From Methylobacterium gregans (GTDB lineage: Bacteria; Pseudomonadota; Alphaproteobacteria; Rhizobiales; Beijerinckiaceae), in assembly GCF_022179245.1 (NCBI RefSeq), contig NZ_BPQM01000084.1, positions 1-64,000 of the forward strand: DNA of 64,000 nucleotides, given 5' to 3'. The position numbers and the translations under genes are program-made. Positions 31,824 through 44,027 of the stretch are shown here, piece after piece. How positions within the stretch are numbered: the stretch's first letter is position 1; each line of letters opens with the position of its first letter. Under the pieces are notes generated by a model. The model did not search any database and was not told the DNA's origin. It saw nothing but the letters and a program-made list of their open reading frames with translations.

Positions 31824-31830
31824 CGGTGCT

Positions 31831-31850
31831 GTTCATCGCCGTTGACGAAC
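31831..31850 (-). promoter_or_regulatory. ANTAR-target hairpin P1 (NasT-binding RNA)
   Basis: The minus-strand RNA reads a 7-bp stem GUUCGUC/GAUGAAC (one G-U pair) closing the hexaloop AACGGC. A at loop position 1 and G at position 4 are the defining bases of RNA hairpins bound by ANTAR proteins. A second hairpin (loop GAGGCC, G at position 4 but not A at position 1) starts eight bases downstream and overlaps the terminator. NasT is encoded at 33501-34088. Confidence 0.8.
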
Positions 31851-32210
31851 ACCTTCCTCAAGGCAGGTTCCGTGCCAGACGCCCTGCATCGCTCCCAAGT
31901 GGCCGTGCCGACTTGGAATTCTTCCTGTTCGAGACAGCAGAGCAGGGCCGCTCGGTGAGCGGCGTGCGATGCACAAAATTGAGGCGAATGGATTCGATGC
32001 GGGCAGCGAAGGCGCGAGCAGGGCGACTGCCCGGGGCCGCTCCGGGTCTCTCGGCCGTCAGGACAAGGCGCCGCAGGCGCGTCCGGAGGGCGCCGACTGC
32101 GCGGCTTCATGTCCTACCGCGTCGGCGTGTGCGGATCCGCTGGTTCCGCATCGCGATCCCGGGATGCCGGCAAGGATGCGTGGGAATTCCGACGTCGCTC
32201 GGCCGGGTCG

Positions 32211-32483
32211 TCAGATCAGGGCAGAGACCGCGGCGATCAGGCCGAATACCGGGCCGATGCCGACGAGGAGCGCCCAGTGCCAGAGGGCCGGGCCGGCGGC
32301 GTGCCGGTTGTCGTTCGCGGGCCGGGGCGGTCGGGCACGGAGCCGGACGTAGTGCGACAGCACCACCCGCCCGTCCGCTGGACGGGGCGTGGTTGGGAGG
32401 GTGTCGAGCTTGCGGCATCCGGGCATGGCGGAGCTCAACGCCCGGACCGCCTCACTGTTCCGTGCGATGAGGCGTCCGCTCAT
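32211..32483 (-). CDS. Small membrane protein coupled to nasS
   Basis: 90 residues. A basic, Arg/Pro-rich N-terminus (MSGRLIARNSEAVRALSSAM, later RPPRPANDNRH) and one C-terminal membrane helix (ALWHWALLVGIGPVFGLIAA). Its ATG overlaps the nasS stop as ATGA, so translation is coupled. RPANDN phrases are common in small alphaproteobacterial proteins of unknown role. It is the last gene of the nasT-nasS unit. Topology would place the N-terminus in the cytoplasm. Function unknown; position suggests a link to nitrate sensing or transport. Confidence 0.7.
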   Translation of the reverse strand: MSGRLIARNSEAVRALSSAMPGCRKLDTLPTTPRPADGRVVLSHYVRLRARPPRPANDNRHAAGPALWHWALLVGIGPVFGLIAAVSALI

Positions 32484-33496
32484 TCCGCGCCTCCGGGCAG
32501 AGCCTCCGCCAGGATGTTCGGCCGGTAGAGGGCGCTCGCCGCGGGCTCGAGGTCTTGGTCCGCCGAAACCTGCCCGGCCGCCCGCATCTGGGCGAGGAGC
32601 CAGCGCAGGTGGTCCGGCCGCGGCGCCTGGGCCTCCGCGCCGAAGCGGATATAGTCCGGTACGCGGCGCGGCGCGGCGCCGACCGTGAGATCGCCCGCGA
32701 GCGTGCGGCCGATCAGCTCCGCGTCGATATCGAGGTAGTTCCGCCGGGCGAGGCAGTGGGCGAGCTCGGCGCGGTTGTCCGGCTCGGCGCACCACAGCCC
32801 GGCCCGCGCGACGGCGCGCACCAGCGGCAGCGTCGCGGCGTCGCGCCGCCGCGAGACCGCCAGCACCTTCTCGGGCGCGCCGGGGGCGAGATCGCGCCCG
32901 AGAGCCGCGACGTGCCCGAGGCCCGCGGCCACCGCGACGCCGTTCCAGGGCGCGCCGGCGCAGAAGCCGTCGACGAGGCCGCGCCCGAGCGCCTCGACGC
33001 TGTGCTGGGGCGGCACCACGACGAGGCGCGTCCGCGCCATGTCGAACCCGCCCCGCTCGGCGAGCAGCCGGAGCTGGTAGGTGTGGCACGAGAACGGATG
33101 GACGGTGCCGAGCGTGAGCGGCCGGCCGGTCTCGGCCCGGGCTCGCGCCACCCGGCCGAGCGCCCGGGCGACCGCGTCGAGGTCGTCGCCCTCCGGCGCC
33201 ATCGCCTCCCAGAGCGCGTTCGTCACCGTGACGGCGTTGCCGTTGAGGTTGAGCCCGAGCGGCACCGCGAGATCCGCGGGCGGCCCCGAGAGGCCGAGTC
33301 CGCTCGCCAGCGCCAGCGGCGCCAGCATCTGCGCCGCATCGAGATGGCCGAGCGCGAGCCGGTCGCGCAGCGTCGCCCAGGAGGGTTCGGGCGAGAGGTC
33401 GAGGTCGAGCCCCTCGGCCCGGGCGAAGCCGAAGGCGTGCGCCGCGATGAGCGGGGCGGCGTCGCAGAGCGGCACGTATCCGATGTGGAGGCGCAT
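32480..33496 (-). CDS. nasS: Nitrate/nitrite sensor NasS (NrtA/CmpA-like, cytoplasmic)
   Basis: 338 residues with the periplasmic-binding-protein fold of NrtA/CmpA (HIGYVPLCDAAPLIAAHAFG; GLNLNGNAVTVTNALWEAM; HPFSCHTYQLRLLAERGG; GFCAGAPWNGVAVAAGLG) but no signal peptide or lipobox, which distinguishes NasS from transporter subunits. In known systems NasS binds and inactivates NasT until nitrate or nitrite is present. It starts four bases after nasT. No nrtBC permease genes are nearby, supporting a sensor role. Confidence 0.92.
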   Translation of the reverse strand: MRLHIGYVPLCDAAPLIAAHAFGFARAEGLDLDLSPEPSWATLRDRLALGHLDAAQMLAPLALASGLGLSGPPADLAVPLGLNLNGNAVTVTNALWEAMAPEGDDLDAVARALGRVARARAETGRPLTLGTVHPFSCHTYQLRLLAERGGFDMARTRLVVVPPQHSVEALGRGLVDGFCAGAPWNGVAVAAGLGHVAALGRDLAPGAPEKVLAVSRRRDAATLPLVRAVARAGLWCAEPDNRAELAHCLARRNYLDIDAELIGRTLAGDLTVGAAPRRVPDYIRFGAEAQAPRPDHLRWLLAQMRAAGQVSADQDLEPAASALYRPNILAEALPGGAE

Positions 33497-33500
33497 CGTC

Positions 33501-34088
33501 CTATCCCAGCAAATCCGCGGTGGTGACGATGGCGCGGGCGATGTCGGCGATCTTGCGCTTCTCGTTCATCGCCTTGCGGCGCAGCTGCTTGTAGGCCTCC
33601 TCCTCGGTGAGACCCTTCAGGTTCATCAGGATGCCCTTGGCCCGCTCGATCAGCTTGCGGTCGGCGAGCTCGCCCCGGGCCTCCGAGAGCTCGCGCTGGA
33701 GCCGCGCGAAGGCGTTGTGGCGCAGGATCGCGATGTCGAGGATCGAGCGGATCCGCTCGGGTCTCAGTCCGTCGACCACGTAGGCCGAGATCCCGGCATC
33801 GACGGCCGCCTGCATCATCGCGGCATCCGAGCGGTCGACGAACATCGCCACCGGCCGCTCCGCCTGCCGGGTGACGCTCGACATCTGCTCCAGGATGTCC
33901 CGGCTAGGGCTCTCCAGGTGGATCACCACCACGTCGGGGGCGAGCGCGGCGACGCGCTCCATCAGGTCGGCGGTGTCGGGCACGACCACGACGCGGCCGA
34001 TCCCGGCCGCCCGCAAGCCCTCCTCCAGGATGGCGGCGCGCGCCCGGCTCGGGTCGATCACGGCGACGGTGAGGTTGGTATCTGTCAT
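33501..34088 (-). CDS. nasT: ANTAR-domain antiterminator NasT
   Basis: 195 residues. A receiver-like pseudo-domain (VAVIDPSRARAAILEEGLRA; VVVIHLESPSRDILEQM) lacks the usual acidic pair at its start, as in NasT. The C-terminal ANTAR domain is complete: RELSEARGELADRKLIERAKGILMNLKGLTEEEAYKQLRRKAM. It binds tandem hexaloop hairpins in leader RNA and prevents termination; a matching leader lies at 31745-31850. Order nasT-nasS in one unit is usual. Its promoter should be in 34089-34355. Confidence 0.95.
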   Translation of the reverse strand: MTDTNLTVAVIDPSRARAAILEEGLRAAGIGRVVVVPDTADLMERVAALAPDVVVIHLESPSRDILEQMSSVTRQAERPVAMFVDRSDAAMMQAAVDAGISAYVVDGLRPERIRSILDIAILRHNAFARLQRELSEARGELADRKLIERAKGILMNLKGLTEEEAYKQLRRKAMNEKRKIADIARAIVTTADLLG

Positions 34089-34355
34089 CGCGGCCCGGTT
34101 CCGGCCAAGTCCCTGGGGCTTCCCGTGCCGATCGGTGTTCTCGTCCGCGACGGGTGGGCGGAGCGTGACGATCGACTCTCCCGACACGCTCTTATGCTTT
34201 GCCATGGGCGACGCAAGGCACATGCCCGTGCGGATGCCCGTGCCTGTGAGGCGGCCCGCGGCGCGCGTTTACAGAATGAGACGCGACGGCCCAGCTTCCG
34301 CCGCAAACGGAGCCGCATTCTCCGGTGTCGGCGGCGCGGATCGCGAGGTGGATCG

Positions 34356-34988
34356 GTGAGTCGGATGCTTGGACAGGACCCGCTGCGGGATACGACGGGA
34401 CCCCGCCTGTCGCTCCCGTTCCTGCCGACGCTCGTCACCGCAATGCTGATCGGCGCCAGCTCCCTGCTCTGCCGCGGGCCGGCCACGCCGCCGCCCGCGC
34501 CGCGCGTCGACGCGCAGGCCTTCGCACCGGCGGCTGCCCACGTGCCCTCCACCCCTGCGCGCGCGCCCGCCGCCCTGATCTTCGCCGAGCATTTTCCGGT
34601 GACGTCCGGCGCCACCGGGGATCTGCCGGTCGTGGCGCGCCCGGTGCCCGCACCGCGTGTCGCCGTAGCACCCGTGCGCCGCCCGGTGGCCGCGCAGGCT
34701 CCGGCCCGCCGGCCGGAGGTCGTCGTCGCCCGCGCGGCGGAGCGCGTCCGCGAACCGCTGCCCGAACCTCTCGCCGAACCCGCACCTGCGCCCGTGGCGA
34801 TCTCCCAGCCCTGGCTCGTCCCGCCGGCCGCGATTCCGGACGTCGAGGCGGAGGAGGACGGGCTGCCCGGCCTCGCCCTGCCCTTCGCACCGGCGGCCCA
34901 CGCCGTCGGCGAGGCGGTAGGCTACGTGCGCGGTCGCGCCGCCGCGCTGGGCGGCTCGGTCTCGATCTTCGTCGACCGGATGCGCTGA
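34356..34988 (+). CDS. Pro/Ala-rich membrane-anchored protein, unknown
   Basis: 210 residues from a GTG at 34356 (GAGGTGG upstream; ATG at 34365 also possible). One hydrophobic segment near residues 20-40 (LPFLPTLVTAMLIGASSLLC), then a long low-complexity region rich in Ala, Pro, Val and Arg, ending in a short ordered stretch (HAVGEAVGYVRGRAAALGGS, SIFVDRMR). The anchor plus disordered periplasmic linker suggests an envelope protein. No family recognised. It is divergent from nasT. Confidence 0.6.
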   Translation: MSRMLGQDPLRDTTGPRLSLPFLPTLVTAMLIGASSLLCRGPATPPPAPRVDAQAFAPAAAHVPSTPARAPAALIFAEHFPVTSGATGDLPVVARPVPAPRVAVAPVRRPVAAQAPARRPEVVVARAAERVREPLPEPLAEPAPAPVAISQPWLVPPAAIPDVEAEEDGLPGLALPFAPAAHAVGEAVGYVRGRAAALGGSVSIFVDRMR

Positions 34989-35093
34989 GGGCCGCGCGGC
35001 CCGCTCATCCGAGATCGCCGCGGCCCCGCTCTGGACCCGTTCCCGCGCCGAACTAGGTGCGGTGCATCGAGAGCCCGAGCAGACAGCATTCCC

Positions 35094-36989
35094 ATGGCCG
35101 CACGCATCGAGGATTACGCGCTCGTCGGGGACGGGCGTACCGCTGCCCTGATCAGCCGGGCGGGCAGCGTCGACTGGCTCTGCTTCCCGCGCTTCGACGC
35201 CGCCGCCCTGTTCGCGGGCCTGCTCGGCACCGACGATCACGGCTTCTGGCAACTCGGGCCCGTGGCCCCGCACGCCGAGACCACACGCGCCTACAGCGAC
35301 GGCACGCTGATCCTAGAGACCCGCCACCGGACGCACGAGGGCGAGGTCAAGGTCACCGACTTCATGCCCGCCGAGGACGGCTCGCACCTGATCCGCCTGG
35401 TCGAGGGCCTGAGCGGCAAGGTCGCGATGCGCACGGAGCTGGCGGTCCGCTTCGATTACGGGCTCGCCGTTCCCTGGGTCTCGCGCAGCGAGCTCGATGA
35501 CCTGCGCATGATCTCCGGACCCCACAAGGTGGTGCTGCGCACCAACGTGCCCCTGCGGGGCTCGCACCGCCAGACGACCGTGTCGGAATTCACGGTGCAC
35601 GAGGGCGAGACCGTGCGCTTCGTGCTGAGCTACGGCCCCTCGCACGAGGACGATCCGCCCCCCGTCGAGCCGCGCCGGGTGCTGGCCGCGACCGCCCGGT
35701 TCTGGCGCGACTGGTCGCACCATTGCGCCAGGGGAACGCCCTGGGACGACATCCTGAAGCGCTCGCTGCTGACCCTCAAGGCGCTGATCTACCGGCCGAC
35801 CGGCGGGATCGTGGCAGCGCCCACCACCTCGCTGCCCGAGCAGCTCGGCGGCGTGCGCAACTGGGACTATCGGTTCTGCTGGCTGCGCGACTCGACCTTC
35901 ACCCTGCTGGCGCTGATGGATTCGGGCTACATCGAGGAGGCCCGGGCGTGGCGCGACTGGCTGACCCGGGCGGTCGCCGGCAACCCGCAGCAGGCCCACA
36001 TCCTCTACGGCATCGCGGGCGAGCGCCTGTTGCCCGAGATCGAGCTCGACTGGCTGCCGGGCTACGAGGGTTCCAAGCCCGTGCGCGTCGGCAACGCCGC
36101 GATCGAGCAGTTCCAGCTCGATGTCTACGGCGAGGTCTTCGACGCGCTCTATCAGGCCCGCCAGCGCGGCATGCCTGAGGACCGCGAGGGGTTCCGCGTC
36201 GGCCGCGCCCTGATGAACCATCTCGACCGCGTCTGGCGCGAGCCCGACGAGGGCATCTGGGAGGTGCGCGGCGGGCGCAAGCACTTCGTGCACTCGAAGG
36301 TGATGGCTTGGGTCGCCTACGACCGCGCCATCCGCAGCTGGGAGGCGATCTGCGAGGCGGGAGCCGCGATCAGTCCGAGCGGGCGCCGCCTGCCCGACCC
36401 GCCGCTGGCGGCGTGGCGCGCCACCCGCGACGAGATTCACGCCGAGGTCTGCGAGCGGGGGTTCGATCGTGAGCTGAACAGCTTCGTCCAGTTCTACGGC
36501 TCGAAGGACCTCGACGCGAGCCTGCTCCTGATGGCCCATATGGGCTTCCTGCCGCAGGACGACCCGCGCGTCGTCGGCACCGTCGAGGCCATCGGCCGAC
36601 ACCTGATGCGCGACGGCTTCATCCTGCGCTACGAGACCCACGACCAGGCGACCGACGGCCTGCCCGGCGGCGAGGGCGCCTTCCTGCCCTGCAGCTTCTG
36701 GTACGCCGACAACCTGATCGGCCTCGGCCGCCGGGAGGAGGCGCGCGCGCTGATCGAGCGCCTGATCGGGATCTGCAACGACGTCGGGCTGGTTTCCGAG
36801 GAGTACGACGTGCAGGCCAAACGCCAGGTGGGAAACTTCCCGCAGGCGTTCACGCATGTTGCGCTTGTGAACACCATCCTCAATTACAGCCGCACGGAAG
36901 GCCCGGCCAGGGAGCGCGGCGGGGCGGAGAGCGGGAGTCCGGGCAAAGGTCCGGCCGAGGCCCACGTCGCCGCATCGCCCGCGCTCTGA
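35094..36989 (+). CDS. Glycoside hydrolase family 15 protein (glucoamylase/trehalase type)
   Basis: 631 residues. N-terminal beta-sandwich starting IEDYALVGDGRTAALISRAG and SVDWLCFPRFD, then the (alpha/alpha)6 barrel with VRNWDYRFCWLRDSTFTLLA, WEVRGGRKHFVHSKVMAWVA and the acidic region GLPGGEGAFLPCSFWYADNL, typical of GH15. No signal peptide, so cytoplasmic. Members hydrolyse alpha-glucosides such as trehalose, maltodextrin or glycogen ends; which one cannot be told. The last ~35 residues are low-complexity. It is 30 bases before tkt, so it may feed glucose into the block downstream. Confidence 0.93.
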   Translation: MAARIEDYALVGDGRTAALISRAGSVDWLCFPRFDAAALFAGLLGTDDHGFWQLGPVAPHAETTRAYSDGTLILETRHRTHEGEVKVTDFMPAEDGSHLIRLVEGLSGKVAMRTELAVRFDYGLAVPWVSRSELDDLRMISGPHKVVLRTNVPLRGSHRQTTVSEFTVHEGETVRFVLSYGPSHEDDPPPVEPRRVLAATARFWRDWSHHCARGTPWDDILKRSLLTLKALIYRPTGGIVAAPTTSLPEQLGGVRNWDYRFCWLRDSTFTLLALMDSGYIEEARAWRDWLTRAVAGNPQQAHILYGIAGERLLPEIELDWLPGYEGSKPVRVGNAAIEQFQLDVYGEVFDALYQARQRGMPEDREGFRVGRALMNHLDRVWREPDEGIWEVRGGRKHFVHSKVMAWVAYDRAIRSWEAICEAGAAISPSGRRLPDPPLAAWRATRDEIHAEVCERGFDRELNSFVQFYGSKDLDASLLLMAHMGFLPQDDPRVVGTVEAIGRHLMRDGFILRYETHDQATDGLPGGEGAFLPCSFWYADNLIGLGRREEARALIERLIGICNDVGLVSEEYDVQAKRQVGNFPQAFTHVALVNTILNYSRTEGPARERGGAESGSPGKGPAEAHVAASPAL

Positions 36990-37019
36990 GCGCCCCTACG
37001 TTTTTGGAAGGCTGACACG

Positions 37020-39095
<2,076 letters not shown>

Positions 39096-39102
39096 GCCCT
39101 GC

Positions 39103-39139
39103 GGCGCGGATCGCCCCCTGTGGGCGGGTGCTCCGCGCC
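39103..39139 (+). other. Hairpin between tkt and the transaldolase/isomerase gene
   Basis: 8-bp stem GGCGCGGA/TCCGCGCC with a 21-base loop, seven bases after the tkt stop, without a T-tract. It may stabilise the upstream mRNA end or attenuate readthrough. Confidence 0.5.
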
Positions 39140-39212
39140 CCTACATCGTCCGTAGGCCCCGTCCGGGGCGGCGCCCTTCTCACGCGCGCCCCAGCTCTTC
39201 CGAGGGATCGAC

Positions 39213-42059
39213 ATGAACGCGCTCAAGGCCCTGCATGCGGAACAGGATCAAGCGGTCTGGCTCGATTTCGTCGCGCGCGGCTTCATCGCCAAGGGCGAGC
39301 TGAAGGCGCTCGTCGAGCGGGACGGCCTGCGCGGCGTCACCTCGAACCCGTCGATCTTCGAGAAGGCGATCGGCCACTCGGACGAGTACGACGCCAGCCT
39401 CAAGGCCGTGATGGAGCAGGGTGATGCCCGCGTCATCGACCTCTACGAGGGCATGGCCGTCGAGGACATCCAGAACGCCGCCGACGTGCTGCGCCCGGTC
39501 TACGAGGCGAGCGACGGCGCGGACGGCTATGTCAGCCTGGAGGTCTCGCCCTACCTCGCGCTGGACACCGAGGCGACGCTCGCCGAGGCGCGCCGGCTTC
39601 ACCAGGCGGTCTCGCGCGACAACCTGATGGTGAAGGTGCCGGCCACCCCCGAGGGCATCCCGGCGATCCGCCAGCTCACCGCCGAGGGCATCTCGATCAA
39701 CGTCACGCTGCTGTTCTCGCAGAGCGCGTACGAGAAGGTGGCGCGCGCCTTCGTAGAGGGGCTGGCGGAGCGCGCGAAGGCCGGCCACGACGTCTCGCGC
39801 ATCGCGAGCGTGGCGAGCTTCTTCATCAGCCGCATCGACAGCCTCGTCGACAAGCTCCTCGACGAGAAGATCGCTGCGGCCAACGACCCGGCGAGCAAGA
39901 CCGCGCTCGAGGCGCTGAAGGGCAAGGTCGCGATCGCGAACGCCAAGCTCGCCTACCAGCGCTACAAGGCGATTTTCTCGGAGTCGACCTGGCAGGATCT
40001 GGCCCAGAAGGGCGCCAAGGCGCAACGCCTGCTCTGGGCCTCCACGGGCACCAAGAACAAGGCCTACTCGGACGTGCTTTACGTCGAGGAGCTGATCGGT
40101 CCGAACACCGTCAACACCATGCCGCCCGCCACCATGGACGCCTTCCGCGATCACGGGCAGGTGCGCGCCACGATCGAGGCGGATGTCGAGGGCGCCCGCG
40201 CGGTGATGAGCGCGCTGGCGAATGCCGGCATCGACATCGAGGCGGTGGCCAAGCAGCTCGTGGACGAGGGCGTGCAGCTCTTCATCGACGCCGCCGACAA
40301 GCTGCTCGGTGCGGTCGCGGGCAAGCGCGCGGCGCTCCTCGGGCACCGGCTCAACGGCCAGAGCTTCGCCACCGCCGAGGATCTGGAGAAGGCCACCGCC
40401 GAGGTGGTCGAGTCCTGGCGCGCGAGCGGCGCGATCCGCCGACTCTGGGCCCACGACAAGACCGTCTGGTCGGGGGCCGACGAGGACAAGTGGCTCGGCT
40501 GGCTCCGCATCGTCGAGGACGAGCTGGAGAAGGCCGGCCAGTACGCCGACTTCGCCGACTGGGTGAAGGGGCGCGGCTTCAGCGACGCCGTGGTGCTCGG
40601 CATGGGCGGCTCCAGCCTCGGGCCGGAGGTGCTGAGCCTCACCTACGGCAACCGCGAGGGCTTCCCGAAGCTCCGCATCCTCGACTCGACGCATCCCGAC
40701 GAGGTCCGGGCCGTCGAGGCGGCGGTCGATCTGCGCAACACGCTCTTCATCGTCGCCTCGAAGTCGGGCTCGACGCTGGAGCCGAACGTCTTCCGCGACT
40801 ACTTCCTCGGCCGGATGAAGGCGGAGGTCGGCGATAGGGCCGGCTCCCATTTCGTGGCGATCACGGATCCCGGCTCCGCCATGGAGCAGGCCGCGAAGGA
40901 TGATCAGTTCGAAAAAATCTTCTACGGGGTGCCGCAGATCGGCGGGCGCTACTCGGTGCTCTCGGCCTTCGGGCTGGTGCCGGCCGCTGCCATCGGCATC
41001 GATGTCGCCGAGTTCCTGGACATCGCCCGCACCATGGTGCGCTCCTGCGGGCCGGCGGTGCCGCCCTCCGAGAACCCGGGCGTGCGCCTCGGCGCGCTGC
41101 TCGGCGCCGCCGCGCTCCAGGGCCGGGACAAGGTCACGCTGGTGGCCTCGCCGGCCATCGCGAGCTTCGGCGGCTGGGTCGAGCAGCTCATCGCCGAATC
41201 GACCGGCAAGCAGGGCAAGGGCCTGATCCCGATCGACGGCGAGCCGGTCGACGTGCCGGCGGCCTACGGCCACGACCGCGTCTTCGTCTACCTGCGCCTC
41301 GACGGCCACGCGGTGACACGGCAGGACGAGGCCCTGCGCAGCCTGGAGCGCGAGGGGCACCCGGTGGTGCGCATCAGCATCGACAAGGTCGAGCAACTGC
41401 CGCAGGAATTCTTCCGCTTCGAGATGGCGACCGCGGTGGCCGGCGCGGTGATCGGCATCAACCCCTTCGACCAGCCCGACGTCGAGGCGAGCAAGGTCGA
41501 GACCAAGAAGCTGTTCTCGGCGGCCGAAGAGAGCGGGTCGCTGCCCGCCGAGACGCCGCTCTACGAGGACGGGAGCATCGCGCTCTACGCCGATCTCGCC
41601 AATGCCGAGGCGCTCGGGCCGGCGGCCGACGGGCTCGACCCGGCGCTGCACGCCCATCTCGGCCGCCTCAAGGCCGGCGACTACCTCGCGCTGCTGGCCT
41701 ACCTGCCGCGCAACGAGGCCAACCACGCCGTCCTGCAGGAGGCCCGCCTCGCGGTGCGCGACGCGCGCCACGTCGCGACCTGCCTCGAATTCGGGCCGCG
41801 CTTCCTGCACTCGACGGGGCAGGCCTACAAGGGCGGGCCGGACACCGGCGTGTTCCTGCAGATCACCGCCGAGCCCGCGGCCGACCTCGCGATCCCCGGG
41901 CGCAAGCTCGGTTTCGCGACGGTGGTGGCCGCGCAGGCGCGGGGTGACTTCTCCGTTCTCTCCGAGCGGGGGCGCCGGGCGCTGCGCGTCCACATCAAGG
42001 GCGATCTCGACGCGGGGCTCAAGCGCGTCGCGGCGGCGCTGAAGGCGGCGATCGGCTGA
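39213..42059 (+). CDS. Bifunctional transaldolase/phosphoglucose isomerase
   Basis: 948 residues, a natural fusion. Residues 1-370 are a transaldolase: [19 protein letters not shown], Schiff-base Lys in [37 protein letters not shown]. Residues ~400-948 are a phosphoglucose isomerase: [61 protein letters not shown]. It links fructose-6-phosphate, glucose-6-phosphate and the pentose phosphates. Such fusions occur in methylotrophs, cyanobacteria and actinobacteria. It lies between tkt and gnd on the same strand. Confidence 0.96.
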   Translation: MNALKALHAEQDQAVWLDFVARGFIAKGELKALVERDGLRGVTSNPSIFEKAIGHSDEYDASLKAVMEQGDARVIDLYEGMAVEDIQNAADVLRPVYEASDGADGYVSLEVSPYLALDTEATLAEARRLHQAVSRDNLMVKVPATPEGIPAIRQLTAEGISINVTLLFSQSAYEKVARAFVEGLAERAKAGHDVSRIASVASFFISRIDSLVDKLLDEKIAAANDPASKTALEALKGKVAIANAKLAYQRYKAIFSESTWQDLAQKGAKAQRLLWASTGTKNKAYSDVLYVEELIGPNTVNTMPPATMDAFRDHGQVRATIEADVEGARAVMSALANAGIDIEAVAKQLVDEGVQLFIDAADKLLGAVAGKRAALLGHRLNGQSFATAEDLEKATAEVVESWRASGAIRRLWAHDKTVWSGADEDKWLGWLRIVEDELEKAGQYADFADWVKGRGFSDAVVLGMGGSSLGPEVLSLTYGNREGFPKLRILDSTHPDEVRAVEAAVDLRNTLFIVASKSGSTLEPNVFRDYFLGRMKAEVGDRAGSHFVAITDPGSAMEQAAKDDQFEKIFYGVPQIGGRYSVLSAFGLVPAAAIGIDVAEFLDIARTMVRSCGPAVPPSENPGVRLGALLGAAALQGRDKVTLVASPAIASFGGWVEQLIAESTGKQGKGLIPIDGEPVDVPAAYGHDRVFVYLRLDGHAVTRQDEALRSLEREGHPVVRISIDKVEQLPQEFFRFEMATAVAGAVIGINPFDQPDVEASKVETKKLFSAAEESGSLPAETPLYEDGSIALYADLANAEALGPAADGLDPALHAHLGRLKAGDYLALLAYLPRNEANHAVLQEARLAVRDARHVATCLEFGPRFLHSTGQAYKGGPDTGVFLQITAEPAADLAIPGRKLGFATVVAAQARGDFSVLSERGRRALRVHIKGDLDAGLKRVAAALKAAIG

Positions 42060-42105
42060 TCTTCGTCCCGAACCAAACCGGGGGCGATCTGAAGGAAGGG
42101 CAGCG

Positions 42106-43092
42106 ATGCAACTCGGCATGATCGGCCTCGGCCGGATGGGCGGCAACATCGTCCGCCGTCTCCTGCGGGACGGACACAGCGCGGTGGTCTACGACCGCGA
42201 CCCGAAGGCGGTGGCGGCCCTGGTCGAGGCGGGCGCCACGGGTGCCGACAGCCTGGCGGATCTCGTCGCCAAGCTGGAGGCGCCGCGCGCCGCCTGGGTG
42301 ATGCTGCCGGCCGGCGCGATCACCGAGGAGACGGTGCGGCAGCTGGGAGACCTGATGGCGCCCGAGGACACGATCATCGACGGCGGCAACTCCTTCTACG
42401 GCGACGACGTGCGGCGGGCGGGCGAGCTGCGGCCCAAGGGCATCCACTACGTCGATGTCGGCACCTCGGGCGGCGTCTGGGGCCTGGAACGCGGCTACTG
42501 CATGATGATCGGCGGCGCCAAGCCGACCGTCGACCGGCTCGACCCAATCTTCCGCACGCTCGCGCCGGGCGCGGGCGAGATCCCCCGGACCCCGGGCCGC
42601 GAGGGGCGCGATCCCCGGGCCGAGCTCGGCTACATCCACGCGGGCCCCTCGGGGGCGGGCCACTTCGTGAAGATGGTCCATAACGGCATCGAGTACGGGC
42701 TGATGCAGGCCTATGCCGAGGGCTTCGACATCCTGCGCCACGCCAATGCCGAGAGCGTGCCCGAGGCGCGCCGCTACGAGCTCGAACTCGGCGACATCGC
42801 CGAGGTCTGGCGGCGCGGCAGCGTGATCTCGTCCTGGCTCCTCGACCTGACGGCGAGCGCTCTGGCCGGCGACGAGCACCTCGAGGACTATTCGGGCTTC
42901 GTGGAGGATTCGGGCGAGGGCCGCTGGACCATCAACGCGGCGGTCGAAGAAGGCGTGCCCGCCACCGTCCTGTCGAACGCGCTCTACCGTCGCTTCCGCT
43001 CGCGCGAGCAGGAGAGCTACGCCGACAAGCTGCTCTCCGCGATGCGCAAGGGCTTCGGCGGCCATCTGGAGCCGAAGCAGCCGAAGATGTGA
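42106..43092 (+). CDS. gnd: 6-phosphogluconate dehydrogenase, decarboxylating (short form)
   Basis: 328 residues, the short GndA form rather than the ~470-residue enzyme. Rossmann start [20 protein letters not shown]; second strand ends [10 protein letters not shown], with an acidic residue that favours NAD over NADP (inference). Substrate motifs [21 protein letters not shown] and [22 protein letters not shown] are complete. It oxidises 6-phosphogluconate to ribulose-5-phosphate and CO2. GGAAGG precedes the ATG. Follows the transaldolase/isomerase gene by 46 bases and precedes pgl by 60. Confidence 0.95.
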   Translation: MQLGMIGLGRMGGNIVRRLLRDGHSAVVYDRDPKAVAALVEAGATGADSLADLVAKLEAPRAAWVMLPAGAITEETVRQLGDLMAPEDTIIDGGNSFYGDDVRRAGELRPKGIHYVDVGTSGGVWGLERGYCMMIGGAKPTVDRLDPIFRTLAPGAGEIPRTPGREGRDPRAELGYIHAGPSGAGHFVKMVHNGIEYGLMQAYAEGFDILRHANAESVPEARRYELELGDIAEVWRRGSVISSWLLDLTASALAGDEHLEDYSGFVEDSGEGRWTINAAVEEGVPATVLSNALYRRFRSREQESYADKLLSAMRKGFGGHLEPKQPKM

Positions 43093-43152
43093 GGAACTGC
43101 GGCCCGCGCGACGGGGTACCCGAACAGACGACGGACTCGACGAAGGACCGCC

Positions 43153-43887
43153 ATGCCGAGCCATCTGCCCCCCGGCGCCCAGATCCTGCCCGATGCCGAC
43201 GCGGTCGCCCGCGCGGCGGCCGATCATCTGGTGGCGGTCTGCGCCGACGCGCCCGGGGACCGGATCGCGGTCTGCCTCTCGGGCGGCTCGACGCCGAAGC
43301 GGCTCTACGAGTTGCTGGCCGGGCCGGACTACGTCGATCGCCTGCCCTGGGCGCGCCTGCACTGGTTCTTCGGCGACGACCGGGTGGTGCCCTGGGACGA
43401 CGCGCGCAGCAACGTCCGCATGGTGCGCGAGGCCTTCGGGCACGGCGCGCCGGTGCCGGAGACGCACCTGCACTTCATCCCGTCCGATCTGGGGCCCGAG
43501 GCGGGCGCGCGGGCCTATGAGCGCACCCTGCTCGACTTCTACGGGGCCGAGCGGCTCGATCCGGCGCGGCCGCTCTTCGACCTCGTCCTGCTCGGCCTCG
43601 GCGAGGACGGCCACACCGCCTCGCTGTTTCCCGGCAAGCCGGCCCTCGCCGAGACCGACGCGCTCGCGGTCGGCGTGCCGGAGGCGGGGCTCGCGCCCTT
43701 CGTGCCGCGCATCACCCTCACCTACCCGGCGCTCGCCTCGTCGCGCTGGTCGCTGTTCCTCGTCACCGGCACGGGCAAGCGGGAGGCACTGCGGCGCCTG
43801 CACGCGGGCGAGGATCTGCCGGCGGGCCGCGCCGCGAGCCTCGGCCGGCTGGTCTGGCTCATTGATGCGGCGGCGGCGGAGGCGTGA
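43153..43887 (+). CDS. pgl: 6-phosphogluconolactonase
   Basis: 244 residues. Motifs of the Pgl/DevB family: VCLSGGSTPKRLYELLAG, WARLHWFFGDDRVVPWDDARSN, LLGLGEDGHTASLFPGKPAL, RITLTYPAL. It hydrolyses 6-phosphogluconolactone before the gnd step. Zwf, the enzyme preceding it, is not in the window. Last recognisable enzyme of the carbon operon; its stop overlaps a possible start of the next frame. Confidence 0.96.
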   Translation: MPSHLPPGAQILPDADAVARAAADHLVAVCADAPGDRIAVCLSGGSTPKRLYELLAGPDYVDRLPWARLHWFFGDDRVVPWDDARSNVRMVREAFGHGAPVPETHLHFIPSDLGPEAGARAYERTLLDFYGAERLDPARPLFDLVLLGLGEDGHTASLFPGKPALAETDALAVGVPEAGLAPFVPRITLTYPALASSRWSLFLVTGTGKREALRRLHAGEDLPAGRAASLGRLVWLIDAAAAEA

Positions 43888-44027
43888 TCGGGCGGCGCCG
43901 CGGCGGATCCCGCAACGCTTCGATGACGAAGATCGGCAGAATGCGTTGCGGTGCGGCGAACGGCCATGATTCCGCCGTGGCGGCAGGATCCGGTAGGGCG
44001 ACCGATCCGCCGGGCTCACCGCTCCCG

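Larger units (their letters stand above)
31699..32210. other. Leader and promoter region of the nitrate operon
   Basis: 512 bases with no credible ORF, between the nasS-coupled small gene and the FAD oxidoreductase gene, both leftward. The proximal part (31745-31850) is the structured leader described separately; the rest should contain the operon promoter. I saw no clear sigma-54 -24/-12 box. Confidence 0.7.

Noticed and set aside
31826-32470. ORF in the nitrate leader region
   Set aside because: Arg-rich, no start site support, overlaps the RNA structures.
34170-34215. Sigma-54 promoter (TGGCAAAGC) upstream of nasT
   Set aside because: GG and GC elements are not at the required ten-base spacing.
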